64,000 nt of DNA, taken from Kocuria rhizophila (lineage in GTDB: Bacteria > Actinomycetota > Actinomycetes > Actinomycetales > Micrococcaceae). The position numbers and the translations under genes were made by a program. Under the pieces are notes generated by a model, which was given only the letters and a program-made list of their open reading frames with translations, did no database searches and was not told where the DNA came from. Positions 26,463 through 36,957 of this stretch are shown here, piece after piece. The stretch is from contig NZ_RCOM01000002.1 in the NCBI RefSeq assembly GCF_003667225.1, positions 1-64,000 on the forward strand, given 5' to 3'. Each line of letters starts with the position of its first letter. Positions within the stretch are counted from its first letter, which is position 1.

Positions 26463-27520
26463 AGAGCCGCCCCAGCGGCGTCGTCCGCACGCAGCGAGGA
26501 GCGCTCGTTGCTCCAGCACTCCAGCATGTGATCGCCCATGAGCCCGTCCACGTACAGGCACGCGGCCGCGCCGAACAGCACGTCCTCCAGCAGCTCTGGC
26601 TCGTCCTGGCCCAGCGCCCCGGCGAGGTCCCGGGCGGCGATCTGCTCGTGGACGGCGTCGGCCTCCACGTGCTCGTCGTAGTACCAGGTGACGTCCTCGC
26701 CGTAGCCGAGCTTGCGGAACGCGCGGCCGTAGTACTTGTTGGGGATCGAGGAGGTCATCTCGAACGCCGCGAGGTGCCCGGCGATCGCCCCGCGCAGCCG
26801 GCGGTGCAGCCCGAAGAGGCTCATCACGTTCATGGACGCGAGCGTGGGCGCGGGCACCAGGTCCAGGTAGTGGTCCAGGGTGTCGTCCAGCCCCACGCCG
26901 CGCATGCTCTGCGCGAAGATCGTGGCGTGCACGCGCTCGGGGCGCCCGCCGCCGTACTCGTCCGACTGGATCTCCACCAGCGCGGCCTTCGCACGGCCCC
27001 GCAGCCGGGCGATGCCCCACGAGTGCGGGTCCGCCTCGCGCAGCGTGTAGATGGAGCGGTGGATCAGGAACTCCCGCAGGATCTCCTCGCTCGGGTGCCG
27101 GGCGAGCCACGTGGCCAGGGTGGGCTTCTCCGCCCCGCCGGTGATGGCGAACATCGTGTCCACCAGCTCGGCGCCGTCCTGCGGCATGGGGTCCGGCATG
27201 GGCACCCGCTCCCGCAGCTCGCGCTCGAAGCGCTCCTCGAGCACCGCGCGGATGCGCAGCAGCTCGGGGTCCCACTCGCGGTCCCCGGTCACGAACTCGG
27301 CCGGGCCGTAGTGCAGCAGGTACAGCAGGAACAGGGAGAGCTGGACGTCCTCGTCCGCGAGCACGTCCTCGGTGCTCTCCACGGCGCGGGCGACGGCGCT
27401 CGCGAGCGCCTCGTAGGCGGCGTCCGGGGTGTCCTCGGGGCCGGTCAGGACGTCCAGGAGGGCGGTGCTCACGGGTCCCCGAGCGGCCGGGGCGGCAGTG
27501 CGGACGGGGGTTGTGGTCAT
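26459..27520 (-). CDS. Iron-containing redox enzyme (haem-oxygenase-like fold)
   Basis: The 353-residue protein from the ATG at 27520 resembles the actinobacterial iron-containing redox enzyme family, all-helical with a haem-oxygenase-like fold. Recognisable parts are FLLYLLHYGPAEFVTGDREWDPELL, EIQSDEYGGGRPERVHATIF, HLAAFEMTSSIPNKYYGRAF and YYDEHVEADAVHEQIA, where conserved Glu, His and Asp residues would hold a di-iron or iron centre. The reaction is not established for this subgroup. It overlaps the CDGSH gene by 4 bases, so the pair is co-translated. The frame extends upstream to 27844 without support. Confidence 0.8.
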   Translation of the reverse strand: MTTTPVRTAAPAARGPVSTALLDVLTGPEDTPDAAYEALASAVARAVESTEDVLADEDVQLSLFLLYLLHYGPAEFVTGDREWDPELLRIRAVLEERFERELRERVPMPDPMPQDGAELVDTMFAITGGAEKPTLATWLARHPSEEILREFLIHRSIYTLREADPHSWGIARLRGRAKAALVEIQSDEYGGGRPERVHATIFAQSMRGVGLDDTLDHYLDLVPAPTLASMNVMSLFGLHRRLRGAIAGHLAAFEMTSSIPNKYYGRAFRKLGYGEDVTWYYDEHVEADAVHEQIAARDLAGALGQDEPELLEDVLFGAAACLYVDGLMGDHMLECWSNERSSLRADDAAGAAL

Positions 27521-27682
27521 GATCGTGGTCTCCCGTGACGAAGTCGTTGAGTGGCCCGCCCGCGGGTTGTGTGGCCCGCTGGCGGACGTGCCGCCGAGGA
27601 TGCACACCGGGTGGGTGGCATCGTTGGCACAGCGTGCACGGTGTCCTACCGCGCACGCGATGGGTGGGGGAGCAGACGGTGA

Positions 27683-27715
27683 CCCGCGGACCGTGACCGG
27701 GTCACGATCCGCGGG
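27683..27715 (-). terminator. Long hairpin after the catalase gene
   Basis: CCCGCGGA (27683-27690) pairs with TCCGCGGG (27708-27715), and inside it CGTGAC pairs with GTCACG with a short loop. It lies 28 bases beyond the katE stop and upstream of the iron redox enzyme gene, so it probably ends katE transcription. Confidence 0.65.
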
Positions 27716-27743
27716 CAACTCCGTGAACTGCTGTGGTTGTTCC

Positions 27744-29963
<2,220 letters not shown>

Positions 29964-30052
29964 GATGATCCTCCTGCGAAGAGACGGCACACACCCGCGG
30001 ATGGAGCACCGGGTGTGCCCCTCCACAATGTCAGCACCCTGATGGACTGACT

Positions 30053-30066
30053 ACACCTCTAGGTGT
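30053..30066. promoter_or_regulatory. Palindrome in the katE/GNAT divergent region
   Basis: ACACCT and AGGTGT flank a two-base CT centre 90 bases upstream of katE and 70 bases upstream of the acetyltransferase. It is a possible operator; which protein binds is unknown. Confidence 0.4.
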
Positions 30067-30135
30067 GCCCTGCCCCGGCGCTCGCGCGAGGCCCGGCTGA
30101 GGAGCAGCATCGCGGCGTCGTGAGACAGTGGCCCC

Positions 30136-30723
30136 ATGACGTGGACACCCGTGACCCTGCACGGCCGGCTCGTGCGGCTGGAGCCCCTGACCCGAGAGCA
30201 CCTGGACGGCCTGGTCGAGGCCACCGAGGACGGGAGCATGTGGGACCGCTGGTACACCTCCGTGCCGTCCCCGGACGGAATGGCGGATGCGATCGAGCAG
30301 CGGCTCGCGTGGCAGGAGGAAGGCTTCATGCTCCCGTTCACCACGGTGCGCCAGTCGGACGACGCCGTCCTGGGCATGACCACCTTCTACGACCCCCAGT
30401 GGGCGGTCCCGCGCGTGAGCATCGGGCACACCTGGAACCGGGCCTCCACCCACGGCACGGGCACCAACGCGGAGTCCAAGCTGCTGCTCATGACCCACGC
30501 GTTCAAGGAGCTCGGCTGCCGGTGCGTGCGCTACGAGACCAGCTGGGCCAACCAGCAGTCCCGCGCCGCCATCGAACGCCTCGGTGCCCGGCTGGACGGC
30601 GTGCTGCGCGGGGACCGGCTGGAGCGCAACGGGGTGCTTCGGGACACCGTGGTCTACTCGGTGCTCGAGCACGAGTGGCCGTCCGTGCGGACCGGGCTGG
30701 AAGCGCGGGTGGCGCGGCGCTGA
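30136..30723 (+). CDS. GNAT-family acetyltransferase (RimJ/RimL type)
   Basis: The 195-residue protein has the GNAT_3 arrangement: LHGRLVRLEPLTREHLDGLV at the N-terminus, FTTVRQSDDAVLGMTTFYD, SIGHTWNRASTHGTGTNAESK (acetyl-CoA loop region) and CVRYETSWANQQSRAAIERLGA. RimJ/RimL relatives acetylate ribosomal-protein N-termini, but many homologues act on small molecules or antibiotics, so the substrate is open. It is convergent with the conserved hypothetical gene that ends 36 bases later. Confidence 0.88.
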   Translation: MTWTPVTLHGRLVRLEPLTREHLDGLVEATEDGSMWDRWYTSVPSPDGMADAIEQRLAWQEEGFMLPFTTVRQSDDAVLGMTTFYDPQWAVPRVSIGHTWNRASTHGTGTNAESKLLLMTHAFKELGCRCVRYETSWANQQSRAAIERLGARLDGVLRGDRLERNGVLRDTVVYSVLEHEWPSVRTGLEARVARR

Positions 30724-30746
30724 GGTGAGCGGGCGGCAGGTGCCGA

Positions 30747-30760
30747 CCGTGCGGCGTCGT
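30747..30760 (-). repeat. Dispersed 14-mer, copy 3
   Basis: Exact copy, inverted relative to copy 1, in the convergent gap; its last base falls on the stop codon of the 30760-31389 gene. Confidence 0.7.
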
Positions 30761-31389
30761 CAGCGCCCGGAGCTGGGAAGCCTCACCGTGCTGGTCAGCG
30801 CGGTGAGGCTCGGGCGGCGGGGCGTGGAGCTGAACCCGAAGTCCGGGGGAGGGGTCATGTCCGTGAGCGTGCCCAGGTCGTGGCCGCCCCACGTGGCGCG
30901 GGAGAACGTGATGGTGTGTAGGTCGTAGGCGGAGTACCACTCGGTGCGGCCGTTGCCCGCGGTGCCCAGGGTCTGCACGCCGGACATCACGTGCGGCGCC
31001 ACCAGGTTGGTGATCCGCGCGAAGGGCAGCGAGGTGCCCAGCGGCCGTGGAACCGACTGCAGCAGCAGACCGAGTGGCGCTCGTGGACCCACGCTGAACT
31101 GCCACGTGAGCGGTCCGGCGGTGACCGTCCAGCGGGAGGCGCGGGAGAACCCGGTGCGCTGCACGCTCACGGGAACGCGGGTGACGGTGTCGAAGGAGTA
31201 GGTGGCGGACACGAAGTCGGCCACCCAGTCGGTGGGGGCCAGCAGCTCACGGCGGCCGTCCGGGTGGGCGACCATGACGTCCGCGAACGGACCCTGCGGG
31301 GTGCGGTCCCAGCAGCCGAGCACCAGGCGCGTGCCGCCGGAGGTGCTGACGCCGGCGATGTGGCCGGTGAAGCGGTGGGTGTGGGTCAT
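30760..31389 (-). CDS. Conserved hypothetical protein
   Basis: The 209-residue frame starts at the ATG at 31389; the longer frame to 31608 runs back through the crRNA-like element and the cas3 upstream region and is unlikely. The protein has the feel of a beta-rich soluble domain (FTGHIAGVSTSGGTRLVLGCWD, ADVMVAHPDGRRELLAPTDWV, TVTAGPLTWQFSVGPRAPLG) and no signal peptide or membrane segment. The codon use and GC skew match its neighbours. I do not recognise its family function. It is divergent from the cas operon across 255 bases. Confidence 0.7.
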   Translation of the reverse strand: MTHTHRFTGHIAGVSTSGGTRLVLGCWDRTPQGPFADVMVAHPDGRRELLAPTDWVADFVSATYSFDTVTRVPVSVQRTGFSRASRWTVTAGPLTWQFSVGPRAPLGLLLQSVPRPLGTSLPFARITNLVAPHVMSGVQTLGTAGNGRTEWYSAYDLHTITFSRATWGGHDLGTLTDMTPPPDFGFSSTPRRPSLTALTSTVRLPSSGR

Positions 31390-31452
31390 GGGGTCAAGGG
31401 TAGTGAGCGCAGCAGTGAAACTACTGGTCAGGCTGTCGTACTGTGGTGGGCA

Positions 31453-31527
31453 GTTCCCCGCGGTGCGGGGGTGAGCCCGCTCTGGTTTTGACGTGCTCGT
31501 GCTCCCCACGCTGGTGGGGCTCAAGCG
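31453..31527 (+). ncRNA. crRNA-like element (pseudo-repeat, short pseudo-spacer, pseudo-repeat) upstream of cas3
   Basis: Two degenerate copies of the array repeat lie in tandem in the cas3 upstream region. The first (31453-31477) keeps the stem CCCCGC/GCGGGG and the 3' handle GTGAGCC. The second (31499-31526) begins GTGCTCCCC exactly and keeps the stem with a compensatory change, CCCCAC/GTGGGG. Counting one C as the last repeat base, the pseudo-spacer is 20 bases (31479-31498) against 32 in the array, a difference of two 6-base Cascade segments. Its first 14 bases, GCTCTGGTTTTGAC, match GCTCTAGTTTTTAC at 31559-31572 except at guide positions 6 and 12. It resembles CreR/CreA-type guide RNAs that direct Cascade to a promoter. 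Transcription is not shown. Confidence 0.8.
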
Positions 31528-31555
31528 GTTACCAAGGCCGGTGGAAAAAATGGGG

Positions 31556-31572
31556 AACGCTCTAGTTTTTAC
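31556..31572 (+). promoter_or_regulatory. Predicted Cascade target site in the cas3 upstream region
   Basis: AAC (31556-31558) serves as PAM, followed by GCTCTAGTTTTTAC, the 14-base partial match to the pseudo-spacer. The site lies 73 bases before the chosen cas3 start in an AT-rich stretch where the promoter should be (TAGTTT at 31563-31568 is a possible -10). Beyond position 14 pairing ends, so binding without cleavage is expected. Confidence 0.7.
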
Positions 31573-31644
31573 TCCAAATGTGTGTGAAGATGAATGCGCA
31601 TGGGGCAAGGGTGCTCCACCTCACTGACACGCATAGGAGACCCC

Positions 31645-34600
31645 GTGAAACTCACGATGGACGCCTGGCAGCTCTGGGCCAAGACTCCGTCGGAGCGCGC
31701 ACGGGGAGTGGAGGAACTGGGGGTGCGGGAGTGGCTGGCACTCATGCAGCATCTTCGTGATGCCGCGGACGTGGGGGAGCGGCTCGTCGCCGAGTGGCTC
31801 CCCGGGCAGCTGCAGGATCGTCTTGCAGGTATCTGTGGCGGTGACCTCGACCAGGCTGCTCGGTTGGTGGCTCTCCTCTGCGGTGTCCATGACATTGGCA
31901 AGGCGGACGTGGCCTTCCAGAGTCAGATCGACGGCTCCCCGGAGCACGGCTGGTTGTGGGACCAGGTGCGCTCCCTCCCCAGCTGTCCTCCTCACAGGGA
32001 CGGCGTGCCCGTGCCTAAGCCCCAGCACGCCGAGGTCTCAGATCTCATCCTGCGACGGTGCTTCGCCCAGATCGTCCCGGACGCGAACCCGGCTGCCATC
32101 AGATCCGTCACGGTCACCGCAGGGTGCCATCACGGCCGCCTGGGTGAACTGGGCCCCCTCACGGGGCCGGGCGGTGGGCGCGCGCACCAGCTGTCCCTCT
32201 GGCTGGACCGCCACGGAACGGCCTGGAGTCAGCTGTGGGACCAGATGGTCCACGACATCATGGATCGGACGAGAGCTCAGACCGTTCTTGAACAGCTCTT
32301 CCGCGCGGGGGGCCTGGGCATCGCGGACCAGATGATGCTGTGCGGTCTGGTGACCATGGCGGACTGGATTGCCTCCAACCAGGAACTCTTCCCACTCAGT
32401 GAGAGCGGGCGGCATGACAGCGATGGAACGCGCGCGGACAGGGCCCTCGAGCAGCTGAAGCTGACCCGCGCATGGGTGCCCGACGACGTCGTTGCGCCGT
32501 CTTTCCAGCGACGCTTCGGCTGGCCCGAGAGTGCGTCGCTGCGTCCCTGTCAGAGTGCTGCTGTCGAGGCTGCCACGACGTCGCAGGGCCCCCGCCTGGT
32601 CGTCATCGAGGAGGAGATGGGACAGGGGAAGACGGAAGCCGCGCTCATGGCGGCCGAGATCATTGCGGGCCAGCGTGGAGGCGGGGGAGTGGCGTTCGCA
32701 CTGCCCACCATGGCCACGGCGGACTCCATGTTCGCCAGGGTCAAGTCCTGGGTGGAAACCCTCGAAATGGATTCGAATGTCCCGCACTCCCTGTTCCTGG
32801 GCCATTCCCGGTCCTGGCTGGAGCCGCGGAACGAGAAGCTCATCCGGCAGACACGGGCAGTGGGCGCCCAAGGCGGCCAGAGCGTTGTCGCCCACGAGTG
32901 GTTCACGGGCAAGAAGGGGATGCTCGCGGAGTTCACGGTCAGCACCATCGACCAGGTGCTGATGGCTGCACTCTGCACCCGGTACGTGACCATGCGCCAC
33001 CTGGGTCTGGCGGGCAAGATGGTGATCCTGGATGAGGTTCACTCCTACGACGTCTTCACGTCCAGCTACATGGAGCGGACGCTGACGTGGCTCGCCGCGC
33101 ACGGGGTGTCCGTCATCCTGCTCTCTGCAACCCTGGCCTCCGGGCTGCGAGGTCAGTTGGAGGCCGCCTATCGCTCCGGGCTGGGGGCCAACCCACGACC
33201 GCATCTCGACTCCGCCCTTGGCCCAGTGGAGCCGCAGGTTCGAGGCAAACTGGCCGCAAAGGCGGGGACCGGGGGGCCTCGTGGCGCGGGAGAGGCCGTG
33301 GCGGCGGCGTCGGTCCCCGCCTATCCGCGGATCTCCGTCACTGGGTCGAGTGGTACGCACATCACCCCCATCACCCAGCGCGCGACGCACCGTCGCGTGC
33401 GGATGAACCTGGTGCCGGACGACCTCGAGAGTCTTGTCAACCTCGTGGCCTCGCTTGCCGAGGACGGCGGGGTGGTGGGGGTGGTGTGCAACACCGTTCG
33501 ACGTGCGCAGGAGGCCTACGGGCAGCTTGTGGAGCACTTCGGTGAGGACGTCGTGGAGCTGCACCACTCCCAGTTCACCGCCTGGGACAGGTCCGAGCGG
33601 GAGCACCGGCTGGTGGCCGAACTGGGCCCTGCGGCGCACCGTGGCACGGGAAGACCCGCGCGGCGGGTTCTCGTGGGAACGCAGGTGCTCGAACAGTCCC
33701 TGGACATCGATCTGGACCTCCTGGTCACGGACCTGGCCCCGGCGGACAGCCTGGCGCAAAGGGCCGGTCGGCTCCACCGCCATGAGCGGCCGGACGCGGA
33801 CAGGCCACGCGCCATGCGGGAGGCGCTGGTCTACATGCGGGGTGTGGATACCTCCGGGGGCCTGCCGGAGTTCGAGTCGGGGGCGGTGGGCATCTACGGG
33901 GATCGAGTCCTGCTGGCCACCTTCGCTGTCATGCAGCCGTACCTCTCCGGCGAGCCGTGGTGTCTGACCCACGAGCTGGAGTTCGTGGTCGAGGAGACCT
34001 ACCGGGGGGATCTTCGTGTCCCGGATTCCTGGCAGGACGTGTATGAGGCGGCGCGAGCGGAGGAAACCCAGAGAATGGCTGAAGCCCGGCACAAAGCGGG
34101 GACATTCCAGCTTGTAACGCCCGCCGAGAGCCGCGGTGACATGCGCCGCGCCCTCGAACGGATGATCGCCTCGGATCCGGACCGGAGCGATTCGCTGGCC
34201 GCGGCCCACGTGCGTGACATCGAGCCCTCTCTTGAGGTGCTCGTGGTGCAGGAACGGGACGGACTGCTGAGTCCGCTCCCATGGATCTTGCCGGGAGGAG
34301 CCGCGCGGGGAGAGTGGTTCCTCTCGGAAATGGCAGCGCCGCCTCCGCGCTTCGCTCGCGCCGTGGCCATGAGCACGCTGAGACTGCCGAGGTGGTTGGT
34401 GGCACCGTGGGAGCTCGACCGAGCCATCGCCGAGCTGGAGGCGCAGGGGATTCGGTCCTGGCAGGAGGACTTCCGTCTGCGGGGGCAACTCGTGATCCGG
34501 CTGGACGAGCAGCTGCGCGGGCGCATTCTGGGCAAGCCATTCGGCTACGACCGTGGGGTGGGGATCCACCGCGTGGAGGAGTCCGAACCGGTCGGTGGCC

Positions 34601-34662
34601 TTGTCGACGACTACGTAGATTTCGACGTGTGGGACACAAAGGAAGAAGAGGGATTTCGGTGA
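31645..34662 (+). CDS. cas3: CRISPR-associated helicase-nuclease Cas3 (type I-E)
   Basis: Cas3 is recruited by target-bound Cascade to nick and degrade invader DNA. The GTG at 31645 is chosen because AGGAG lies 5 bases upstream, giving 1005 residues; an in-frame ATG at 31594 would lengthen it by 17. The N-terminal HD nuclease has GVHDIGKADVAFQ (His/Asp near residue 82) and later CHHGRLGE. The helicase part has Walker A EMGQGKTEAALMAAE near residue 324, the DEVH box LDEVHSYDVF near 462, LLSATLASG, and TQVLEQSLDIDLDLLVTD with QRAGRLHRH. All active-site motifs are intact. The stop overlaps the cse1 GTG. Confidence 0.96.
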   Translation: MKLTMDAWQLWAKTPSERARGVEELGVREWLALMQHLRDAADVGERLVAEWLPGQLQDRLAGICGGDLDQAARLVALLCGVHDIGKADVAFQSQIDGSPEHGWLWDQVRSLPSCPPHRDGVPVPKPQHAEVSDLILRRCFAQIVPDANPAAIRSVTVTAGCHHGRLGELGPLTGPGGGRAHQLSLWLDRHGTAWSQLWDQMVHDIMDRTRAQTVLEQLFRAGGLGIADQMMLCGLVTMADWIASNQELFPLSESGRHDSDGTRADRALEQLKLTRAWVPDDVVAPSFQRRFGWPESASLRPCQSAAVEAATTSQGPRLVVIEEEMGQGKTEAALMAAEIIAGQRGGGGVAFALPTMATADSMFARVKSWVETLEMDSNVPHSLFLGHSRSWLEPRNEKLIRQTRAVGAQGGQSVVAHEWFTGKKGMLAEFTVSTIDQVLMAALCTRYVTMRHLGLAGKMVILDEVHSYDVFTSSYMERTLTWLAAHGVSVILLSATLASGLRGQLEAAYRSGLGANPRPHLDSALGPVEPQVRGKLAAKAGTGGPRGAGEAVAAASVPAYPRISVTGSSGTHITPITQRATHRRVRMNLVPDDLESLVNLVASLAEDGGVVGVVCNTVRRAQEAYGQLVEHFGEDVVELHHSQFTAWDRSEREHRLVAELGPAAHRGTGRPARRVLVGTQVLEQSLDIDLDLLVTDLAPADSLAQRAGRLHRHERPDADRPRAMREALVYMRGVDTSGGLPEFESGAVGIYGDRVLLATFAVMQPYLSGEPWCLTHELEFVVEETYRGDLRVPDSWQDVYEAARAEETQRMAEARHKAGTFQLVTPAESRGDMRRALERMIASDPDRSDSLAAAHVRDIEPSLEVLVVQERDGLLSPLPWILPGGAARGEWFLSEMAAPPPRFARAVAMSTLRLPRWLVAPWELDRAIAELEAQGIRSWQEDFRLRGQLVIRLDEQLRGRILGKPFGYDRGVGIHRVEESEPVGGLVDDYVDFDVWDTKEEEGFR

Positions 34663-36302
34663 GTGATCAGACATTCAACCTGTTGCGTGAACCATGGATT
34701 AAAGTGCGCCACAATGACGGGGTCGTGAGCGAGGTTGGACTCCTGGAGCTGTACGAGCGGGCTTCGGAGTTCACGGATCTCGCCGGTGAATCGCCCACTC
34801 AGGATCAAGCGGTGTTCCGGACTCTGGAGGCGGTTCTGATCCGCGCGCTGCGCTGGCACAACTTCTTCGCTCCGGGCTCCGATCCGGTCGAGGTCTGGGA
34901 AGACGTTCAGGGGGCGCCGGAGCTCGGTGAGCTGGTGGACAAGTACCTCGTCGAACAGGAAGCGCGGTTCGACCTCTTCGACCCCGTGGCGCCGTTCTTC
35001 CAGGTCGCGGATCTCCGAACGGCCAAGGGCGAGCACCCGGACGCCTCTGTGCTGATTCCTGACGTGGGGCCGGGGCTCTTCTCGACCTCGACCGCAGCGG
35101 CAGGACGTCGGCTTCCCACCGCCGTGGCCGCGCGGTGGCTCATCTCGACCCAGGCCTACGACATCTCCGGGATCAAATCCGGTGCCGTGGGTGATCCCCG
35201 AGTCAAGGGAAGCAAGGGGTATCCCATCGGCACGGGCTGGGCGGGAGCTATCGGTTCGGTTCAAATCCTGGGGCCGACGCTGCGGGACACATTGGTTCTG
35301 AACCTCCCGGTCGAGGAACTGCTCAGGGAATTCCAGGACATCGAGGCTGATCTCCCGCCGTGGGAACGCGCACCGAATGGCGCAGCGCCTCGCGCCGTGG
35401 AAGAGGTGCTGCCCGAGGGCGTGGTCGATGTTCTGACGTGGCAGCAGCGGAGAATACGCCTGTTCCCCAGCACTGACGGAAAATATGTTGAGGGTGTCCT
35501 GATCTGCAATGGGGACAAGGTCCAGCGGGCAAACAACTTTGCGGACCCCACCACGGCCTACAGATATTCGGTCGTTCAGTCGAAGAAGGCCGGTATGAAC
35601 GTCTTCTTCCCCAAGGCGCACGATCCTGAGCTGACGGTCTGGCGTGGGATCCAGAGCATCTTCTCGGAGGACGGCACGGAGCCGGGGCAGGACAAGAAGC
35701 CTGCCCTGGTGACTCAGCTCCGGACGGACCTCGCGTTGCCAATCGCCCAGAGATACGGGAAGGAACGCACGATGGTGCGGCTCACCGGTGTCAGCTACGG
35801 AACCCAGGACGCCGTCGTCAGCAGCGAGATCTCCGAGACCTACCCCGTCAACGTGCGGCTCCTGGGAGATGACGCAGGGCAGCTGCGGGAAACGGCAGTG
35901 CGGGTGATTCAGCGGGTCATGTCCTTCCGCGGCAGCATGTCGTGGTTCCACAAACAGCTGCTCGTCTGCGCCGGGGCCTCACCCGAGGAAGCGCCGACAG
36001 CACCCGTTCAGGCATGGCTGGCAGCACTCGAGACGGAGTTCGTGGAGTGGTTGAGCTACCTGGGGGACCTGCCCGATCCACGGGACGCCGAAGAGGAGTG
36101 GGCCCGCCGCATGGTCGCGGTGACTCGACGGTTCGTGGAGCAGGCCGTGGATGCGGCGGGGCCCCGTGCGGCTATCGGCCGCAGTGAACAGAGCGAGGTG
36201 GGAAAGATGATTCTGCACTCGTCCGCGCGGTACGAGGCGTGGATCATGTCGAAACTTCACGACAACCTGGAGATTTTGAAAGGAGAGGTGAGCACATCAT
36301 GA
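34659..36302 (+). CDS. casA: Cascade large subunit Cse1 (CasA, Cas8e)
   Basis: This subunit recognises the PAM and helps load target DNA onto Cascade. The GTG at 34659 overlaps the cas3 stop (GTGA) and gives 547 residues beginning SDQTFNLLREPWIKVRH, the usual Cse1 opening. Other family blocks are FRTLEAVLIRALRWHNFF, FDLFDPVAPFFQV, RWLISTQAYDISGIKSGAVGD split as normal, and GSKGYPIGTGWAGAIG near the PAM-sensing loop. The upstream part of the open frame belongs to cas3 in another frame. It is followed by cse2 with an ATGA overlap. Confidence 0.95.
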   Translation: MSDQTFNLLREPWIKVRHNDGVVSEVGLLELYERASEFTDLAGESPTQDQAVFRTLEAVLIRALRWHNFFAPGSDPVEVWEDVQGAPELGELVDKYLVEQEARFDLFDPVAPFFQVADLRTAKGEHPDASVLIPDVGPGLFSTSTAAAGRRLPTAVAARWLISTQAYDISGIKSGAVGDPRVKGSKGYPIGTGWAGAIGSVQILGPTLRDTLVLNLPVEELLREFQDIEADLPPWERAPNGAAPRAVEEVLPEGVVDVLTWQQRRIRLFPSTDGKYVEGVLICNGDKVQRANNFADPTTAYRYSVVQSKKAGMNVFFPKAHDPELTVWRGIQSIFSEDGTEPGQDKKPALVTQLRTDLALPIAQRYGKERTMVRLTGVSYGTQDAVVSSEISETYPVNVRLLGDDAGQLRETAVRVIQRVMSFRGSMSWFHKQLLVCAGASPEEAPTAPVQAWLAALETEFVEWLSYLGDLPDPRDAEEEWARRMVAVTRRFVEQAVDAAGPRAAIGRSEQSEVGKMILHSSARYEAWIMSKLHDNLEILKGEVSTS

Positions 36303-36931
36303 CCAAGACATCAGTATCGGTGCGCGAAGAAGAAATTACGCCGGGACCAGCGGCGAAGAAGAGAACGCTGGATGCCGCCGTCGGGACCTACGTCGCCGGA
36401 CTGCAGCGGGACTACCTGGGCGGGCGGGAGAGCTCCGCCCGGGCCACCCTGGCGCGGCTGCGTCAGGCCGTGGACGAAGCGCCCGGCGTCAACCCGGACG
36501 TGTGGCAGACAGTCCTGGAGATCCTTCCCGAGCAGTTCATCGGATCCCGGGACCAGCCGACAAAGGGTGAATGGGCGGCTCATTTGGCTCTCACGTTGTA
36601 CGGGGTGCACCAGCAGGGCAACAACACACCAATGCACGAGCCCGGGGTCACCTTCGGAACCGCGATGGGCAGGCTGATGCGTGAGCGTCCCTCGGCGAAA
36701 TCACGCTACGACGCCCTGCTGAGCGCCAGTCACTTCGCCGGACGCAGGAACTATCTGCGCAGCCTCACCGGGCTGCTCTCGACCGACGGGATCCCCGTGG
36801 ACCACGGCCGGTTGGCTCTGGACCTTTTCCGGCTGCAGAGCGCCGACCACAAGAACTCTGTGGTGCGGGTCTGGGGGCGTGACTTCTATCGCGCATTCGC
36901 CCACCGCGTCACCGAGAAAGCATCCGACTGA
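36299..36931 (+). CDS. casB: Cascade small subunit Cse2 (CasB)
   Basis: Cse2 is the small all-helical subunit that stabilises the displaced strand in the Cascade belly. The ATG at 36299 overlaps the cse1 stop, with AAGGAG just upstream, giving 210 residues. Family features are RDYLGGRESSARATLARLRQAV, WAAHLALTLYGVHQQGNNTPMH split by normal spacing, and the C-terminal ALDLFRLQSADHKNSVVRVWGRDFYRAF. An upstream frame to 36239 is a read-through of cse1. Confidence 0.93.
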   Translation: MTKTSVSVREEEITPGPAAKKRTLDAAVGTYVAGLQRDYLGGRESSARATLARLRQAVDEAPGVNPDVWQTVLEILPEQFIGSRDQPTKGEWAAHLALTLYGVHQQGNNTPMHEPGVTFGTAMGRLMRERPSAKSRYDALLSASHFAGRRNYLRSLTGLLSTDGIPVDHGRLALDLFRLQSADHKNSVVRVWGRDFYRAFAHRVTEKASD

Positions 36932-36957
36932 TTCCCTCCCTCCGAAAGGAAAAAATC

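Noticed and set aside
31488-31511. TTGACG within the pseudo-spacer as a -35 element
   Set aside because: No acceptable -10 hexamer lies 16-18 bases downstream; the sequence there is the GC-rich second pseudo-repeat.
31453-31527. A second ordinary CRISPR array before cas3
   Set aside because: The repeats are degenerate, only two are present, and the interval is about 12 bases too short for a normal spacer. The partial match to the adjacent promoter region fits a regulatory element better.
31453-31644. A CreTA-type toxin RNA gene between the pseudo-repeats and cas3
   Set aside because: Only about 30 bases separate the second pseudo-repeat from the predicted target site. I saw no small open frame with a start signal or rare-codon toxin-like sequence, so the element looks like a regulator alone.
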